Source of the DNA: Microbacterium sp.
GTDB taxonomy: Bacteria; Actinomycetota; Actinomycetes; Actinomycetales; Microbacteriaceae
Direction: 5' to 3'
Assembly: GCF_026393345.1 (NCBI RefSeq)
Contig: NZ_JAPLAI010000042.1
Coordinates: forward strand, 8,434 to 72,433
Length of the DNA: 64,000 nucleotides
Below are positions 39,188-49,422 of this stretch, piece by piece. The notes beneath the pieces were generated by a model. The model had not been told where the DNA came from, searched no databases, and saw only the letters and a program-made list of their open reading frames with translations. Each line of letters opens with the position of its first letter. Position 1 is the stretch's first letter. The position numbers and the translations under genes are program-made.

Positions 39188-39813
39188 CCGACGCGTCGGC
39201 GGACGGACACACGCGGGAGATCGAGGTCGAGCAGAAGTTCGACGTCGACGCGGCGGTGGAACTCCCCGACTGGACACTGCTGCCCGAGGTGGCGGCGGTG
39301 GGGGAGGCGGAGGTCCGCGAGCTCGACGCCCGGTACCTCGACACCCCCGACCTCGCGCTCGGCCGCGCGAAGGTGGCGTTGCGGCGCCGCACGGGCGGTC
39401 CGGACGAGGGGTGGCATGTGAAGATCTCGGCCGCCGACGGCCGCCACGAGTGGCACTGGCCGCTCGGTGAGTCCACCGATGTCCCGGATGCGGTCGCCGA
39501 GGCGCTCGCGGACCGTGCCGTGCCGCCGTTCACCCCGATCGCCCGCATCCGCAACCACCGGGTGGCCTACGCCCTCACCGACCGTGACGGCGGGAAGCTC
39601 GCGGAGGTGGTCGACGACCACGTGACCGCGACCGCGGAACGAACCGGACGGGTCAGCAGCTGGCGCGAGTGGGAGGTCGAGCTCGGCCCCGCAGCGCCAT
39701 CCGATGGCGTGTGGCGCGAGGCGTTCTTCGCCGCCGTCGAAGCGCTGGTGCGCGGCGCGGGCGGCGCCCCGGCCGCATCCGATTCCAAGCTGGGACGTGC
39801 GCTCGGACTCTGA
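39184..39813 (+). CDS. CYTH domain protein
   Basis: EIEVEQKFDVD; DARYLDTPDLALGRAKVALRRRTGG; WEVELGPAA. Confidence 0.9.
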   Translation: MTDASADGHTREIEVEQKFDVDAAVELPDWTLLPEVAAVGEAEVRELDARYLDTPDLALGRAKVALRRRTGGPDEGWHVKISAADGRHEWHWPLGESTDVPDAVAEALADRAVPPFTPIARIRNHRVAYALTDRDGGKLAEVVDDHVTATAERTGRVSSWREWEVELGPAAPSDGVWREAFFAAVEALVRGAGGAPAASDSKLGRALGL

Positions 39814-39825
39814 CCCGTACACGTG

Positions 39826-39863
39826 ACGAGGGCGGCCCCGGATCTCTCCGGTGCCGCCCTCGT
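39826..39863. terminator. Bidirectional terminator between CYTH gene and lpd
   Basis: acgagggcggc...gccgccctcgt, 11-bp perfect stem between convergent genes. Confidence 0.75.
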
Positions 39864-39878
39864 GGTCTCTGCCGTGGG

Positions 39879-41279
39879 TCAGAGGTTGATCATGTGTCCC
39901 GCGAGGCCGTGGAAGGCCTCCTGCACCGCCTCGGACAGCGTGGGGTGCGTGTGGACGTTGCGAGCCGCCTCGAGGGCCGTGAGGTCCCACTTCTGAGCCA
40001 GCGTCAGCTCCGGCAGCAGCTCCGACACGTCGGGTCCGATGAGGTGGCCGCCGAGGAGCTCGAGGTGCTCGCCGTCCGCAATCAGCTTGACGAAGCCAAT
40101 GGGCTCGCCCAGACCGTTCGCCTTGCCGTTGGCGCTGAACGGGAACTTCGCGACCTTGACGTCGTAGCCGGCGTCCCGCGCCTGCTGCTCGGTGAGGCCG
40201 AACGAGGCGACCTGCGGCGAGCAGAACGTCGCGCGCGGCATCATCCGGTAGTCGCCGAGAGTCTGCGTCTCCGCCTTGCCGATGGTCTCGGCGGCGACGA
40301 CCGCCTGCGCCTCGGCGACGTGCGCGAGCTGCAGCTTCGCGGTGACGTCACCGATGGCGTAGATGCCGTCGACGTTCGTGCGCATGTAGTCGTCGATCTC
40401 GATGGCCCCACGTTCGGTGAGCTTCACACCGGTGTTCTCCAGCCCGAAGCCGGTCACGTTCGGGGCGAACCCGATCGACATGAGCACGCGGTCGGCCTCG
40501 AGGGACCCCTTGGCGCCGTCGGCGTTGGCGCTGTACGACACCGACACCGACGAGCCGTTGTCGACGATCGACTCGACCTTGGTGGAGGTGAGGATGTCGA
40601 TCCCGTACTTCTTGTACTGGCGCTGGATCTCCTTGGAGACCTCGGCGTCCTCGTTGGGCAGCGCCCGGTCGAGGAATTCGATGATGGTGACCTTCACGCC
40701 GAAGTTGCTCAGCACATAGGCGAACTCCATGCCGATGGCGCCGGCGCCCACGATCGCGATGGAGTTCGGGAGTTCACGGTTGAGGATCTGCTCCTCGTAG
40801 GTCACCACGTTCTCGCTCAGCGTGACGCCGGGAAGCAGACGCACCGTCGAGCCGGTGGCGATGATCGCGTTGTCGAAGGTGACGCGCTCGGTGGAACCGT
40901 CGGTCTTGGCGACATCGATGGTGTGGGCGTCGGCGAACGTGCCCCGACCCTCGTACTCGGTCACCTTGTTCTTCTTCATCAGGAAGTGGATGCCCTTGAC
41001 GTGGGTCGCGGCCACGGTGCGGCTGCGGTCCCACGCGGTGCCGAAGTCGAAGTGCACGTCACCGGAGATGCCGAACAGCTCAGCCTGGTGGGTGAAGGTG
41101 TGCGCGAGGTCCGCGTTGCGGATGAGCGCCTTGGAGGGGATGCAGCCGACGTTGAGGCACACACCGCCCCAGTACTTCTCTTCGATGATGGCGACCGAGA
41201 GGCCCAGCTGTGCGCTGCGAACCGCTGCGACATAGCCGCCGGGGCCCGCGCCGAGGATAACGACGTCGTAATGAGGCAT
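39879..41279 (-). CDS. lpd: Dihydrolipoyl dehydrogenase
   Basis: [50 protein letters not shown]. Confidence 0.96.
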   Translation of the reverse strand: MPHYDVVILGAGPGGYVAAVRSAQLGLSVAIIEEKYWGGVCLNVGCIPSKALIRNADLAHTFTHQAELFGISGDVHFDFGTAWDRSRTVAATHVKGIHFLMKKNKVTEYEGRGTFADAHTIDVAKTDGSTERVTFDNAIIATGSTVRLLPGVTLSENVVTYEEQILNRELPNSIAIVGAGAIGMEFAYVLSNFGVKVTIIEFLDRALPNEDAEVSKEIQRQYKKYGIDILTSTKVESIVDNGSSVSVSYSANADGAKGSLEADRVLMSIGFAPNVTGFGLENTGVKLTERGAIEIDDYMRTNVDGIYAIGDVTAKLQLAHVAEAQAVVAAETIGKAETQTLGDYRMMPRATFCSPQVASFGLTEQQARDAGYDVKVAKFPFSANGKANGLGEPIGFVKLIADGEHLELLGGHLIGPDVSELLPELTLAQKWDLTALEAARNVHTHPTLSEAVQEAFHGLAGHMINL

Positions 41280-41288
41280 GCTCTCAGC

Positions 41289-41960
41289 CTATCGCTCGAT
41301 GGAGTCGTCTCGTCCCGCGCTGCGGGTGGCGGCAGCGTCCTTTCCCTGCCGCGCGCGGGCGGCGAGCAGGGTGATCACGGCGGCGAGTACGAGGAGCACG
41401 ATCACGGCGCCGATGATCCACGGCAGTGGGCTCGCGGCGTCGTCCTCGACGGTCGTCGTCACGAGCGGCGTCTCGCTCGGGCTCGCCTCCTCGGAGGGGA
41501 CGACGGACGCCGACGCCGACGCCGTGACGGTGGGGGTCGGCTCCGCCGTCGCCGGGCCCGCCACAGTGAACGACAGCTCGCCCGACACCGGGTGGCCGTC
41601 GCTGGAGACCACGCGCCACAGCACGGTGATGTTCCCCGTCGCCGTCCCGTCGAGCGGCTGCGTCACCACGTTCTGATTCGTTTCGGGGGAGCCGCTCGAC
41701 AGCTCCGTGCCGGCCGCATCCGTGACCTGCACCACGGTGCTGCCCTCGTCGGAGAGGAGTGCGGCGCTGAAGGACAGCGTGAGTGCGGCGGGGAGGACTT
41801 CGACAGTCGTGCCGTTCGCGGGGTCGGAGGAGATGAGTGAGTCGTGGGCGGCGGCGGGGCGCGCCGACAGCAGGACGGCGCTCCCGGCCAGCAGCAGCGC
41901 GAGGAGCGCGAGGACGACGGGGCGGAGCACGCGGCGAGTCGGATGTGCGATCACGAGCAC
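41289..41960 (-). CDS. CopC-domain copper resistance protein
   Basis: AAAHDSLISSDPANGTTVEVLPAALTLSFSAALL; WRVVSSDGHPVSGELSFTV; C-terminal TM. Confidence 0.9.
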   Translation of the reverse strand: MLVIAHPTRRVLRPVVLALLALLLAGSAVLLSARPAAAHDSLISSDPANGTTVEVLPAALTLSFSAALLSDEGSTVVQVTDAAGTELSSGSPETNQNVVTQPLDGTATGNITVLWRVVSSDGHPVSGELSFTVAGPATAEPTPTVTASASASVVPSEEASPSETPLVTTTVEDDAASPLPWIIGAVIVLLVLAAVITLLAARARQGKDAAATRSAGRDDSIER

Positions 41961-42113
41961 GAGCCTACGAGGAGTTCCCGTGCACGCGGTGAGCGTCGGG
42001 TCTCCGGCAGCGGAGTGCCGGTCGGGCCTTTCCGGGCGGCGACGCGGCGCCTACGCTGGGCGGTGGCGGGCACCCCTGTCCGTCGGAGCGACGAGACGAA
42101 GGTGGGCGGGGCG

Positions 42114-42506
42114 ATGGACTCGATGATGATGGATGCGATGTCGGACGAAGCGATGACGATGCGCGGAGCACCGGCGATGGACATGGAGCTGATGCAGGCG
42201 TGTATCGACGCGTGTTCTGCCTGCGAGCAGGCGTGCACGATCTGTGCGACGCAGCTGATGTCGTGCGCACCGGCGTGTATGAACTGTGCCGACATGTGCT
42301 CGACCATGATGCGTTCGATGCTCCGGATGCAGGGGATGACACCGCCGGTCATGATGGCGATGCTCGACGCGTGCATCGCCATGTGCCAGCAGTGCATGGA
42401 CGAGTGCATGGAGCACTCGGACAACGCCGTCTGCATGATGTGCGCGCAGTCTTGCCGGGCGTGCATGGACGCCTGCATGGCGATGAAGGACGCGATCGCG
42501 GCCTGA
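42114..42506 (+). CDS. Cys/Met-rich four-helix copper-binding protein (Csp-like)
   Basis: 130 aa; by eye 18 Cys and about 29 Met in CxxxC helical spacing (ACIDACSACEQACTICATQLMSCAPACMNCADMC...). Confidence 0.9.
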   Translation: MDSMMMDAMSDEAMTMRGAPAMDMELMQACIDACSACEQACTICATQLMSCAPACMNCADMCSTMMRSMLRMQGMTPPVMMAMLDACIAMCQQCMDECMEHSDNAVCMMCAQSCRACMDACMAMKDAIAA

Positions 42507-42509
42507 GCG

Positions 42510-42887
42510 TCAGGCGGTCTCGCGCACGTTGAACCGCGCGCGACCTGTGGCGAGCACCCGGTATCGGGCGTGGACGGCGACCGGCGCGCCCGGCAGAGCG
42601 GCCGAGGCCGCCCCGGCGGCGCTGAAGTAGGTCGTCAGCGTGTCGGTGTCCCATGCCCGCACGGTCACGGTGCCGTGTTCGGCATCGGCGGCGACGACGA
42701 TTCCGTCGACCCATTCCGAGGGCGTGGCGGCCGCGAGCCGCGACTGGATGAGGTGCAGCGCGTGTCCCGGGTCGTACGACGTGCACGGTCCGCCGCTGTG
42801 GCACATGCACTCCGCGGCCGATCGCACCGGAACGGGGCGGGCGGGGCGGAAGGAAGGAAACACGGCACTCTCCGGGTCGGTGATGCG
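42510..42887 (-). CDS. Hypothetical protein
   Basis: VRITDPESAVFPSF...ECMCHSGGPCTSYDPGHALHLIQ; start uncertain. Confidence 0.65.
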   Translation of the reverse strand, partial: RITDPESAVFPSFRPARPVPVRSAAECMCHSGGPCTSYDPGHALHLIQSRLAAATPSEWVDGIVVAADAEHGTVTVRAWDTDTLTTYFSAAGAASAALPGAPVAVHARYRVLATGRARFNVRETA

Positions 42888-43025
42888 GACGACAGCTACG
42901 GTACGTACGGTTGCGCCGGCACGCGCGGATACCGACACACACGGCAACATTCGGCAGCTCGGACGCCCCGCCCGGCACTTTCGGGAGGCGTCTGATCGGT
43001 TAGGCTGGACGAAGAGGAGGACGAC

Positions 43026-43511
43026 GTGGACGAGAAGCGCGAGATCCCGGCTGACGACATCCGCCGCGGGTCCGGTGGACGAGTGCCGACGCACGACACC
43101 ACCCAGACATTCGGACACGACTCCGACCTGTCGTTCGTGCCGTTCGGCAGCGAGCTGACCGACGCCGAGATGGAGGCGATCGAGGCGCTGCCCTCGGGCT
43201 CCGCGCTCCTGATCGTGCGATCCGGTCCCACCGCCGGTGCCCGCTACCTGCTGGACACCGACGTGACGACCGTCGGCCGGCATCCGGATGCGGACATCTT
43301 CTTCGACGACGTCACGGTCTCCCGCCGTCACTCCGAGGTCACCCGCCTGGGGACGACGTTCGAGATCGTCGACCAGCGCTCGCTGAACGGCACCTACGTC
43401 AACGGTGAGCGGGTCGATCGCGCCACCCTGCTCAACGGTGCGGAAGTGCGCATCGGCAAGTTCCGGCTCATCTTCCTCGTCTCGCCCGCCGACCTGTCGG
43501 CGGACGGCTGA
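43026..43511 (+). CDS. FHA domain protein, GarA/OdhI-like
   Basis: LLIVRSGPTAGARYLLDTDVTTVGRHPDADIFFDDVTVSRRHSEV...RSLNGTYVNGERV; N-terminal DTTQTF resembles the phosphorylated TT motif of GarA. Confidence 0.93.
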   Translation: MDEKREIPADDIRRGSGGRVPTHDTTQTFGHDSDLSFVPFGSELTDAEMEAIEALPSGSALLIVRSGPTAGARYLLDTDVTTVGRHPDADIFFDDVTVSRRHSEVTRLGTTFEIVDQRSLNGTYVNGERVDRATLLNGAEVRIGKFRLIFLVSPADLSADG

Positions 43512-44197
43512 TGGCCGCTGCTCCAGCTCGGGGGAGCAGCGGGGCACAGGGACTGCTGAGCATCGGTCAGGTGCTCGCGCGCCTCGAGTCGGAGTTCCCG
43601 GCCCTCACCTCCAGCAAGCTGCGCTTTCTCGAAGTGCAGGGGATCGTCCGCCCCCGCCGCACCGAGTCCGGGTACCGGAAGTTCGCCCAGGAGGACCTCG
43701 AGCGGCTGCGCCTCGCGCTCACCCTGCAACGGGACCACTACTTGCCCCTGCAGGTCATCCGCGAGTACCTCGACGACATCGAAGCCGGCAAGTCGCCCGC
43801 ATCCCCGGCCGGCGTCCGCTCGATCGTGCCGCCCGCCCGGCGCTACCGCCGCGACGACCTGCTGCGAGAGGCCGGTGCCGCGCCGCAGGTTCTCAACGAC
43901 GCGATCGGCCTCGGCCTCATCGCCGGCGGCGACACGTACGACGACCGCGCACTGGCCATGCTGCGCTCGCTCGTCGCCCTCGACCGGCACGGCATCGAGC
44001 CGCGGCACCTGCGGGCGCTCCGCCAGAGCGCGGACCGCGACGTCGCTCTCATCGAATCGGCGCTGGCACCGCTTCGCCGCCGCACCGACGCGACATCCCG
44101 CGGCCGCGCCGCCGAGGTCGCTCCCGAGCTGGCGCGGCGTCTGGCCGACGTACGCGACGCGCTGATCCGCACGGCGCTCGACCGGCTCGACGGGTGA
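43511..44197 (+). CDS. MerR family regulator (FtsR-like)
   Basis: LLSIGQVLARLESEFPALTSSKLRFLEVQGIVRPRRTESGYRKFAQEDLERLRL. Confidence 0.9.
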   Translation: MAAAPARGSSGAQGLLSIGQVLARLESEFPALTSSKLRFLEVQGIVRPRRTESGYRKFAQEDLERLRLALTLQRDHYLPLQVIREYLDDIEAGKSPASPAGVRSIVPPARRYRRDDLLREAGAAPQVLNDAIGLGLIAGGDTYDDRALAMLRSLVALDRHGIEPRHLRALRQSADRDVALIESALAPLRRRTDATSRGRAAEVAPELARRLADVRDALIRTALDRLDG

Positions 44198-44294
44198 ACG
44201 CGCGACACGCCGACTCCGTGGAGCGGATGTCGTTGATCCGCTCCCGACCCTCCTCTAGCGTGGAGGAAACGATGTGGAAAAGGAGGCCGCCGGC

Positions 44295-44840
44295 ATGAAC
44301 GCAGGCGAACCGATCGGGGAACCGGTCTTCTCGGCCGACCTCCTCTTCACCGACGGCCTTCCGGAGATGGACGACGAGCTGGGCTACCGCGGCGCGGTCG
44401 CCGCTCGCGCCGCCGGCATCACCTACCGCCAGCTCGACTACTGGGCGCGTACCGAGCTGGTCCAGCCGACCGTGCGCGGCGCGAGCGGCTCTGGCTCGCA
44501 GCGCCTGTACGGCTTCCGCGACATCCTCGTGCTCAAGCTCGTCAAGCGGCTGCTGGACACCGGCATCTCACTGCAGCAGATCCGCACCGCGGTCGATCAG
44601 CTCCGTGCGGCCGGCATCCGCGATCTCGCCGGGACGACCCTCATGAGCGACGGTGCCTCGGTCTACCTGTGCACGTCGAACGACGAGGTCATCGACCTCG
44701 TCAGCCGCGGCCAGGGCGTTTTCGGCATCGCCGTGGGCAAGGTCCTCCGCGAGGTGGAATCCACGCTCGTCGAGGTCAACCTGCAGGCCCCGGACGCGGC
44801 TGACGAACTCGCCACGCGTCGCGCCAAGCGCACCGCCTGA
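44295..44840 (+). CDS. MerR family regulator
   Basis: GYRGAVAARAAGITYRQLDYWARTELVQPTVRGASGSGSQRLYGFRDILVLKLVKRLLDTGISLQQIR. Confidence 0.92.
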   Translation: MNAGEPIGEPVFSADLLFTDGLPEMDDELGYRGAVAARAAGITYRQLDYWARTELVQPTVRGASGSGSQRLYGFRDILVLKLVKRLLDTGISLQQIRTAVDQLRAAGIRDLAGTTLMSDGASVYLCTSNDEVIDLVSRGQGVFGIAVGKVLREVESTLVEVNLQAPDAADELATRRAKRTA

Positions 44841-44893
44841 CTCGCCGCATCCCGCTCTCGAACCGGACGGGGTCCACGATCCGATGCGGACGT

Positions 44894-44977
44894 GTCGCGA
44901 GAATCGGGGATGTCGCGAGATTCGGACATGTCGGGCCAGGATGCTCCGAATCCGGTGACATCTCCGAATCCGGCGAC
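44894..44977. repeat. 84-bp palindromic element B, related to element A
   Basis: gtcgcgagaatcggggat-gtcgcgagattcggacat-[gtcgggccaggat]-gctccgaatccggtgac-atctccgaatccggcgac; closely matches the reverse complement of 6287-6370. Confidence 0.9.
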
Positions 44978-44995
44978 CGCATCCGCGGCCCGGAC

Positions 44996-45811
44996 TCAGG
45001 GTGCGGGAGCGGATTCCTCGGGCGTCGAGATGCGCCCGGTGCGCATGATGCGCTCCAGCAGCGCGTCGAAGTCGGCGGCGAGCTCCTGCGCGGAGTCTCC
45101 CGGCCACACGTGCAGTGGTTTCGCGGCGCCCTGCGCCTGCTGCAGCGAGGTGCGCTCGGGCAGCTGCGGCGACAGCACCAGGGGTCCGAACATGTCGCGT
45201 AGTTCCTTGATGCGGAACTGGTGCTCGATCGACTGCGGCCGCACCCGGTTCACGACGATGCCGAGCGGTTGCAGTCGCGGCGACAGCCCGCGGCGGATCT
45301 CCTCGATGGCACGGAGCGCCCGGTCGGCGGCGGCGACGGAGAACAGGCCCGGCTCGGTGACGACGACGACGCGGTCACTCGCCGCCCACGCGGTGCGGGT
45401 GAGGGCGTTCAACGACGGTGCGCAGTCGACCAGCACGAGGTCGTAGTCCGCCTCGACGGTCGCCAGGGCCTCCTCGAGCTTCCAGACATCACGGACGCTC
45501 GGATGCGGTCCGTCGAAGTTGATGGCGGAGGGGCTGCCGATGAGGACGTCGATCGTGCCGGGATGCACCTTGGTCCACCCGCTGGCGGTGATCGCCTGGC
45601 GGACGACCTTCTCCTTCGGGTTGGCCAGGACGTCGGCGACGTTGAGACGCCCCGCGACCTGGATGTCCATCCCCGTGGACACGTCGGATTGCGGGTCGAG
45701 GTCGACGACGAGAGTCCGCACGCCGCGGGCAAAAGCCGCTGAGGCGAGTCCGAGTGTCACGGTCGTCTTGCCGACGCCGCCTTTGAGCGAGCTGACGGAA
45801 AGAACATGCAC
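44996..45811 (-). CDS. Orphan ParA-family ATPase
   Basis: [47 protein letters not shown]; no ParB partner seen in window. Confidence 0.93.
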   Translation of the reverse strand: MHVLSVSSLKGGVGKTTVTLGLASAAFARGVRTLVVDLDPQSDVSTGMDIQVAGRLNVADVLANPKEKVVRQAITASGWTKVHPGTIDVLIGSPSAINFDGPHPSVRDVWKLEEALATVEADYDLVLVDCAPSLNALTRTAWAASDRVVVVTEPGLFSVAAADRALRAIEEIRRGLSPRLQPLGIVVNRVRPQSIEHQFRIKELRDMFGPLVLSPQLPERTSLQQAQGAAKPLHVWPGDSAQELAADFDALLERIMRTGRISTPEESAPAP

Positions 45812-45974
45812 GAGCGTCTACGTTACCCGCCCCTCGACGGTGAGCGCACTCCAAGCCTTCGGGCACGGTATGAATCGCCTCGGTGCGTGGTTCCTCTAGG
45901 CTGTGAGCAGACTCCGCCTGTGTCGTTAGGAAGTTAACGGGCATTCACCAGTCGTTCGACGGATGCGAGGCTGC

Positions 45975-48900
45975 ATGTTCCGCAAGATTCTGGTTGCCAA
46001 TCGTGGCGAGATCGCCATCCGCGCGTTCCGCGCCGCCTACGAAGTGGGAGCCCGTACGGTCGCGGTCTACCCGTGGGAGGACCGCTTCTCGCTGCATCGG
46101 CTGAAGGCCGACGAGGCGTACCAGATCGGCGACAAGGGCCACCCGGTGCGGGCGTACCTCGACGTGGATGAGATCGTCCGCGTCGCGCTCGAGAGCGGTG
46201 CCGACGCGATCTACCCCGGCTACGGATTCCTCTCCGAGAATCCGGAGCTCGCCGCGAAGGCGGCAGCGGCGGGCATCACGTTCATCGGACCACCGTCCTC
46301 GGTGCTGGAGATGGCCGGCAACAAGGTCACCGCCAAAGAGCACGCGATCGCGGCCGGCGTGCCGGTGCTGCGCTCCACACCCGCCTCCGACGACATCGAC
46401 GCGCTCCTCGCGCAGGCCGACGAGATCGGTTTCCCCATCTTCGCGAAGGCCGTCGCCGGCGGCGGCGGACGAGGGATGCGGCGCGTCGAGGCCAAGGACG
46501 AGCTCGCCGAGGCGCTGGCCGCGGCCATGCGCGAGGCCGAGAGCGCTTTCGGCGACGCCCGCATGTTCCTGGAGCAGGCGGTGCAGCGGCCCCGTCACAT
46601 CGAGGTTCAGGTGCTCGCGGACGCGGCGGGTGAGACCGTCCACCTGTTCGAGCGGGACTGCTCGGTGCAGCGGCGCCACCAGAAGGTCATCGAGATCGCC
46701 CCCGCCCCGAACCTGGACGACGACGTGCGCCAGGCGCTGCACCGGCACGCCGTGGCGTTCGCCCGGTCGATCGGGTACGTCAACGCCGGCACGGTCGAGT
46801 TCCTGCTGGAGACCGCGGGCCCCCGCACCGGCGAGGTGGTGTTCATCGAGATGAACCCCCGCATCCAGGTGGAGCACACCGTCACCGAGGAGGTGACGGA
46901 TGTCGACCTCGTGCAGTCGCAGATGCGCATCGCGTCGGGGGAGACCCTCGCCGAGCTCGGGCTCACGCAGGGCGAGATCCGGCTGCGTGGCGCCGCCCTG
47001 CAGTGCCGCATCACCACGGAGGACCCGGCCCAGGGCTTCCGCCCGGACACCGGCAAGATCACGACCTACCGCTCGCCCGGCGGCGCGGGGGTGCGCCTGG
47101 ACGGCGGCACCACGGCGGCCGGGTCTCAGATCAGCCCCCACTTCGATTCCATGCTCGCGAAGCTCACCTGCCGCGGCCGCGACTTCCCGGCAGCCGTCGG
47201 CCGTGCCCGCCGGGCGCTGGCGGAATTCCGCATCCGGGGCGTGTCGACCAACATCCCCTTCCTGCAGGCGGTGCTCGATGACCCCGAGTTCGTCGCCGGC
47301 GACATCAGCACCTCGTTCATCGAGGAGCGGCCGGAGCTGCTCGCGGGGCGCGAGTCCAAGGACCGCGGCTCGAAGATCCTCAACTGGCTCGTCGACGTGA
47401 CGGTGAATGCGCCGAACGGCCCGAACCCCGAGGTCGTCGACCCGCGGGAGAAGCTGCCGGCGCTCGACCTGCTCGCGCCGGCACCCGCTGGCTCCCGGCA
47501 GCGGCTGCAGGAGCTCGGTCCCGCCGGCTTCGCCGCCGACCTCCGTGCCCGCACCGAGCTCGCCGTCACCGACACCACGTTCCGCGACGCGCACCAGTCG
47601 CTGCTGGCCACGCGCGTGCGCACCAAGGACCTCGTCACGGTCGCCCCGTACGTCGCCCGTCTCACACCGCAGCTGCTGTCGGTGGAAGCCTGGGGCGGCG
47701 CGACCTACGACGTCGCGCTGCGGTTCCTCGGCGAGGACCCGTGGGAGCGGCTCGATGCGCTCCGCGAGGCGCTGCCCAACGTCGCCATCCAGATGCTGCT
47801 GCGCGGTCGCAACACGGTCGGCTACACCCCGTACCCCACCCGGGTGACGGATGCGTTCGTGCACGAGGCCGCCGCATCCGGCGTCGACATCTTCCGGATC
47901 TTCGATGCGCTCAACGACGTGTCGCAGATGCGCCCGGCGATCGATGCGGTGCTGGCCACCGGCACCGCGGTCGCCGAGACCGCGCTGTGCTACACCGGCG
48001 ACCTGCTCGACCCGGCCGAGACGCTTTACACCCTCGACTACTACCTGCGCCTGGCCGAGCAGATGGTCGACGCCGGCGCCCACGTGCTCGCGATCAAGGA
48101 CATGGCGGGACTGCTGCGCCCGACGGCCGGCGCGAAGCTCGTCGAGGCGCTTCGTGCCCGATTCGACCTGCCGGTTCACGTCCACACGCACGACACCGCG
48201 GGCGGCCAGCTCGCGACACTGCTGGCCGTGAGCGCTGCGGGGGCGGATGCGGTCGACGTCGCCGCGGCACCCATGTCGGGCACCACCAGCCAGCCCTCGC
48301 TGTCGGCCCTCATCGCCGCCCTCGCCCACACCGAACGCGACACCGGCCTCTCGCTGCAGGCGGCCGAGGACCTGGAGCCATACTGGGAGGCCGTGCGTCG
48401 GCTGTACCGGCCGTTCGAGTCGGGACTGCCGGGACCCACCGGCCGCGTCTACCACCACGAGATCCCGGGCGGCCAGCTCTCGAATCTGCGTCAGCAGGCG
48501 ATCGCGCTGGGTCTCGCGGATGATTTCGAACTGATCGAGGACATGTATGCGGCGGCGAACCGCATCCTCGGCCGCATCCCGAAGGTGACGCCCTCGTCGA
48601 AGGTCGTGGGGGACCTCGCCCTGCACCTCGCCGCCGTTCGCGCCGACCCCGACGACTTCGCCGAGAACCCGCAGAAGTACGACATCCCCGACTCGGTCGT
48701 GGGGTTCATGGCGGGCGAGCTCGGCGACCTGCCCGGTGGCTGGCCGGAGCCGTTCCGCACCAAGGTGCTCGAGGGGCGGACCGTGTCGATCGAGGTCGCG
48801 CCGCTGGCGGACGAGGATGCGGCGGCCCTCGACGCGGACTCCGTCACCCGGCGCGACACCCTCAACCGGCTGCTGTTCCCGGCACCGACCAAGGTCTTCC

Positions 48901-49382
48901 AGGACGCGCGGGAGACGTACGGCGACCTCAGCGTGCTCGACACCGCCGACTACCTGTACGGGCTTGCCACCGGCACCGAGCACGTGGTCGAGATCGAACG
49001 CGGCGTGCAGCTGTGGGTGGGTCTTGAGGCCATCGGCGAACCCGACGACAAGGGCATGCGCACCGTCATGACGACCCTCAACGGCCAGCTGCGGCCGGTG
49101 TTCGTGCGCGACCGCAGCATCTCGGTGCAGACCCGTCAGGCGGAGAAGGCGAACCCCAGCACTCCCGGTCACGTCGCCGCGCCGTTCTCCGGTGTCGTCA
49201 CCGTCAAGGTCGCCGTGGGGGATACCGTGACGGCCGGTCAGGCGGTCGCCTCCATCGAAGCGATGAAGATGGAAGCGGGCATCACCAGCGCCCTCGACGG
49301 GGTCGTGGAACGGGTGGTCCTGCCGGCGACGGCGCAGGTGGAGGCGGGCGACCTTTTGGTCGTCGTGCGGCCCGCCGAGTAG
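45975..49382 (+). CDS. pyc: Pyruvate carboxylase
   Basis: Biotin carboxylase (MFRKILVANRGEIAIRAFRAAYE), carboxyltransferase (DTTFRDAHQSLLATRVR), biotinyl EAMKMEAG. Confidence 0.97.
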   Translation: MFRKILVANRGEIAIRAFRAAYEVGARTVAVYPWEDRFSLHRLKADEAYQIGDKGHPVRAYLDVDEIVRVALESGADAIYPGYGFLSENPELAAKAAAAGITFIGPPSSVLEMAGNKVTAKEHAIAAGVPVLRSTPASDDIDALLAQADEIGFPIFAKAVAGGGGRGMRRVEAKDELAEALAAAMREAESAFGDARMFLEQAVQRPRHIEVQVLADAAGETVHLFERDCSVQRRHQKVIEIAPAPNLDDDVRQALHRHAVAFARSIGYVNAGTVEFLLETAGPRTGEVVFIEMNPRIQVEHTVTEEVTDVDLVQSQMRIASGETLAELGLTQGEIRLRGAALQCRITTEDPAQGFRPDTGKITTYRSPGGAGVRLDGGTTAAGSQISPHFDSMLAKLTCRGRDFPAAVGRARRALAEFRIRGVSTNIPFLQAVLDDPEFVAGDISTSFIEERPELLAGRESKDRGSKILNWLVDVTVNAPNGPNPEVVDPREKLPALDLLAPAPAGSRQRLQELGPAGFAADLRARTELAVTDTTFRDAHQSLLATRVRTKDLVTVAPYVARLTPQLLSVEAWGGATYDVALRFLGEDPWERLDALREALPNVAIQMLLRGRNTVGYTPYPTRVTDAFVHEAAASGVDIFRIFDALNDVSQMRPAIDAVLATGTAVAETALCYTGDLLDPAETLYTLDYYLRLAEQMVDAGAHVLAIKDMAGLLRPTAGAKLVEALRARFDLPVHVHTHDTAGGQLATLLAVSAAGADAVDVAAAPMSGTTSQPSLSALIAALAHTERDTGLSLQAAEDLEPYWEAVRRLYRPFESGLPGPTGRVYHHEIPGGQLSNLRQQAIALGLADDFELIEDMYAAANRILGRIPKVTPSSKVVGDLALHLAAVRADPDDFAENPQKYDIPDSVVGFMAGELGDLPGGWPEPFRTKVLEGRTVSIEVAPLADEDAAALDADSVTRRDTLNRLLFPAPTKVFQDARETYGDLSVLDTADYLYGLATGTEHVVEIERGVQLWVGLEAIGEPDDKGMRTVMTTLNGQLRPVFVRDRSISVQTRQAEKANPSTPGHVAAPFSGVVTVKVAVGDTVTAGQAVASIEAMKMEAGITSALDGVVERVVLPATAQVEAGDLLVVVRPAE

Positions 49383-49422
49383 CCTGTTCGGGGCGCCCCC
49401 CGCCCGTTTGGAGTTACACAGC

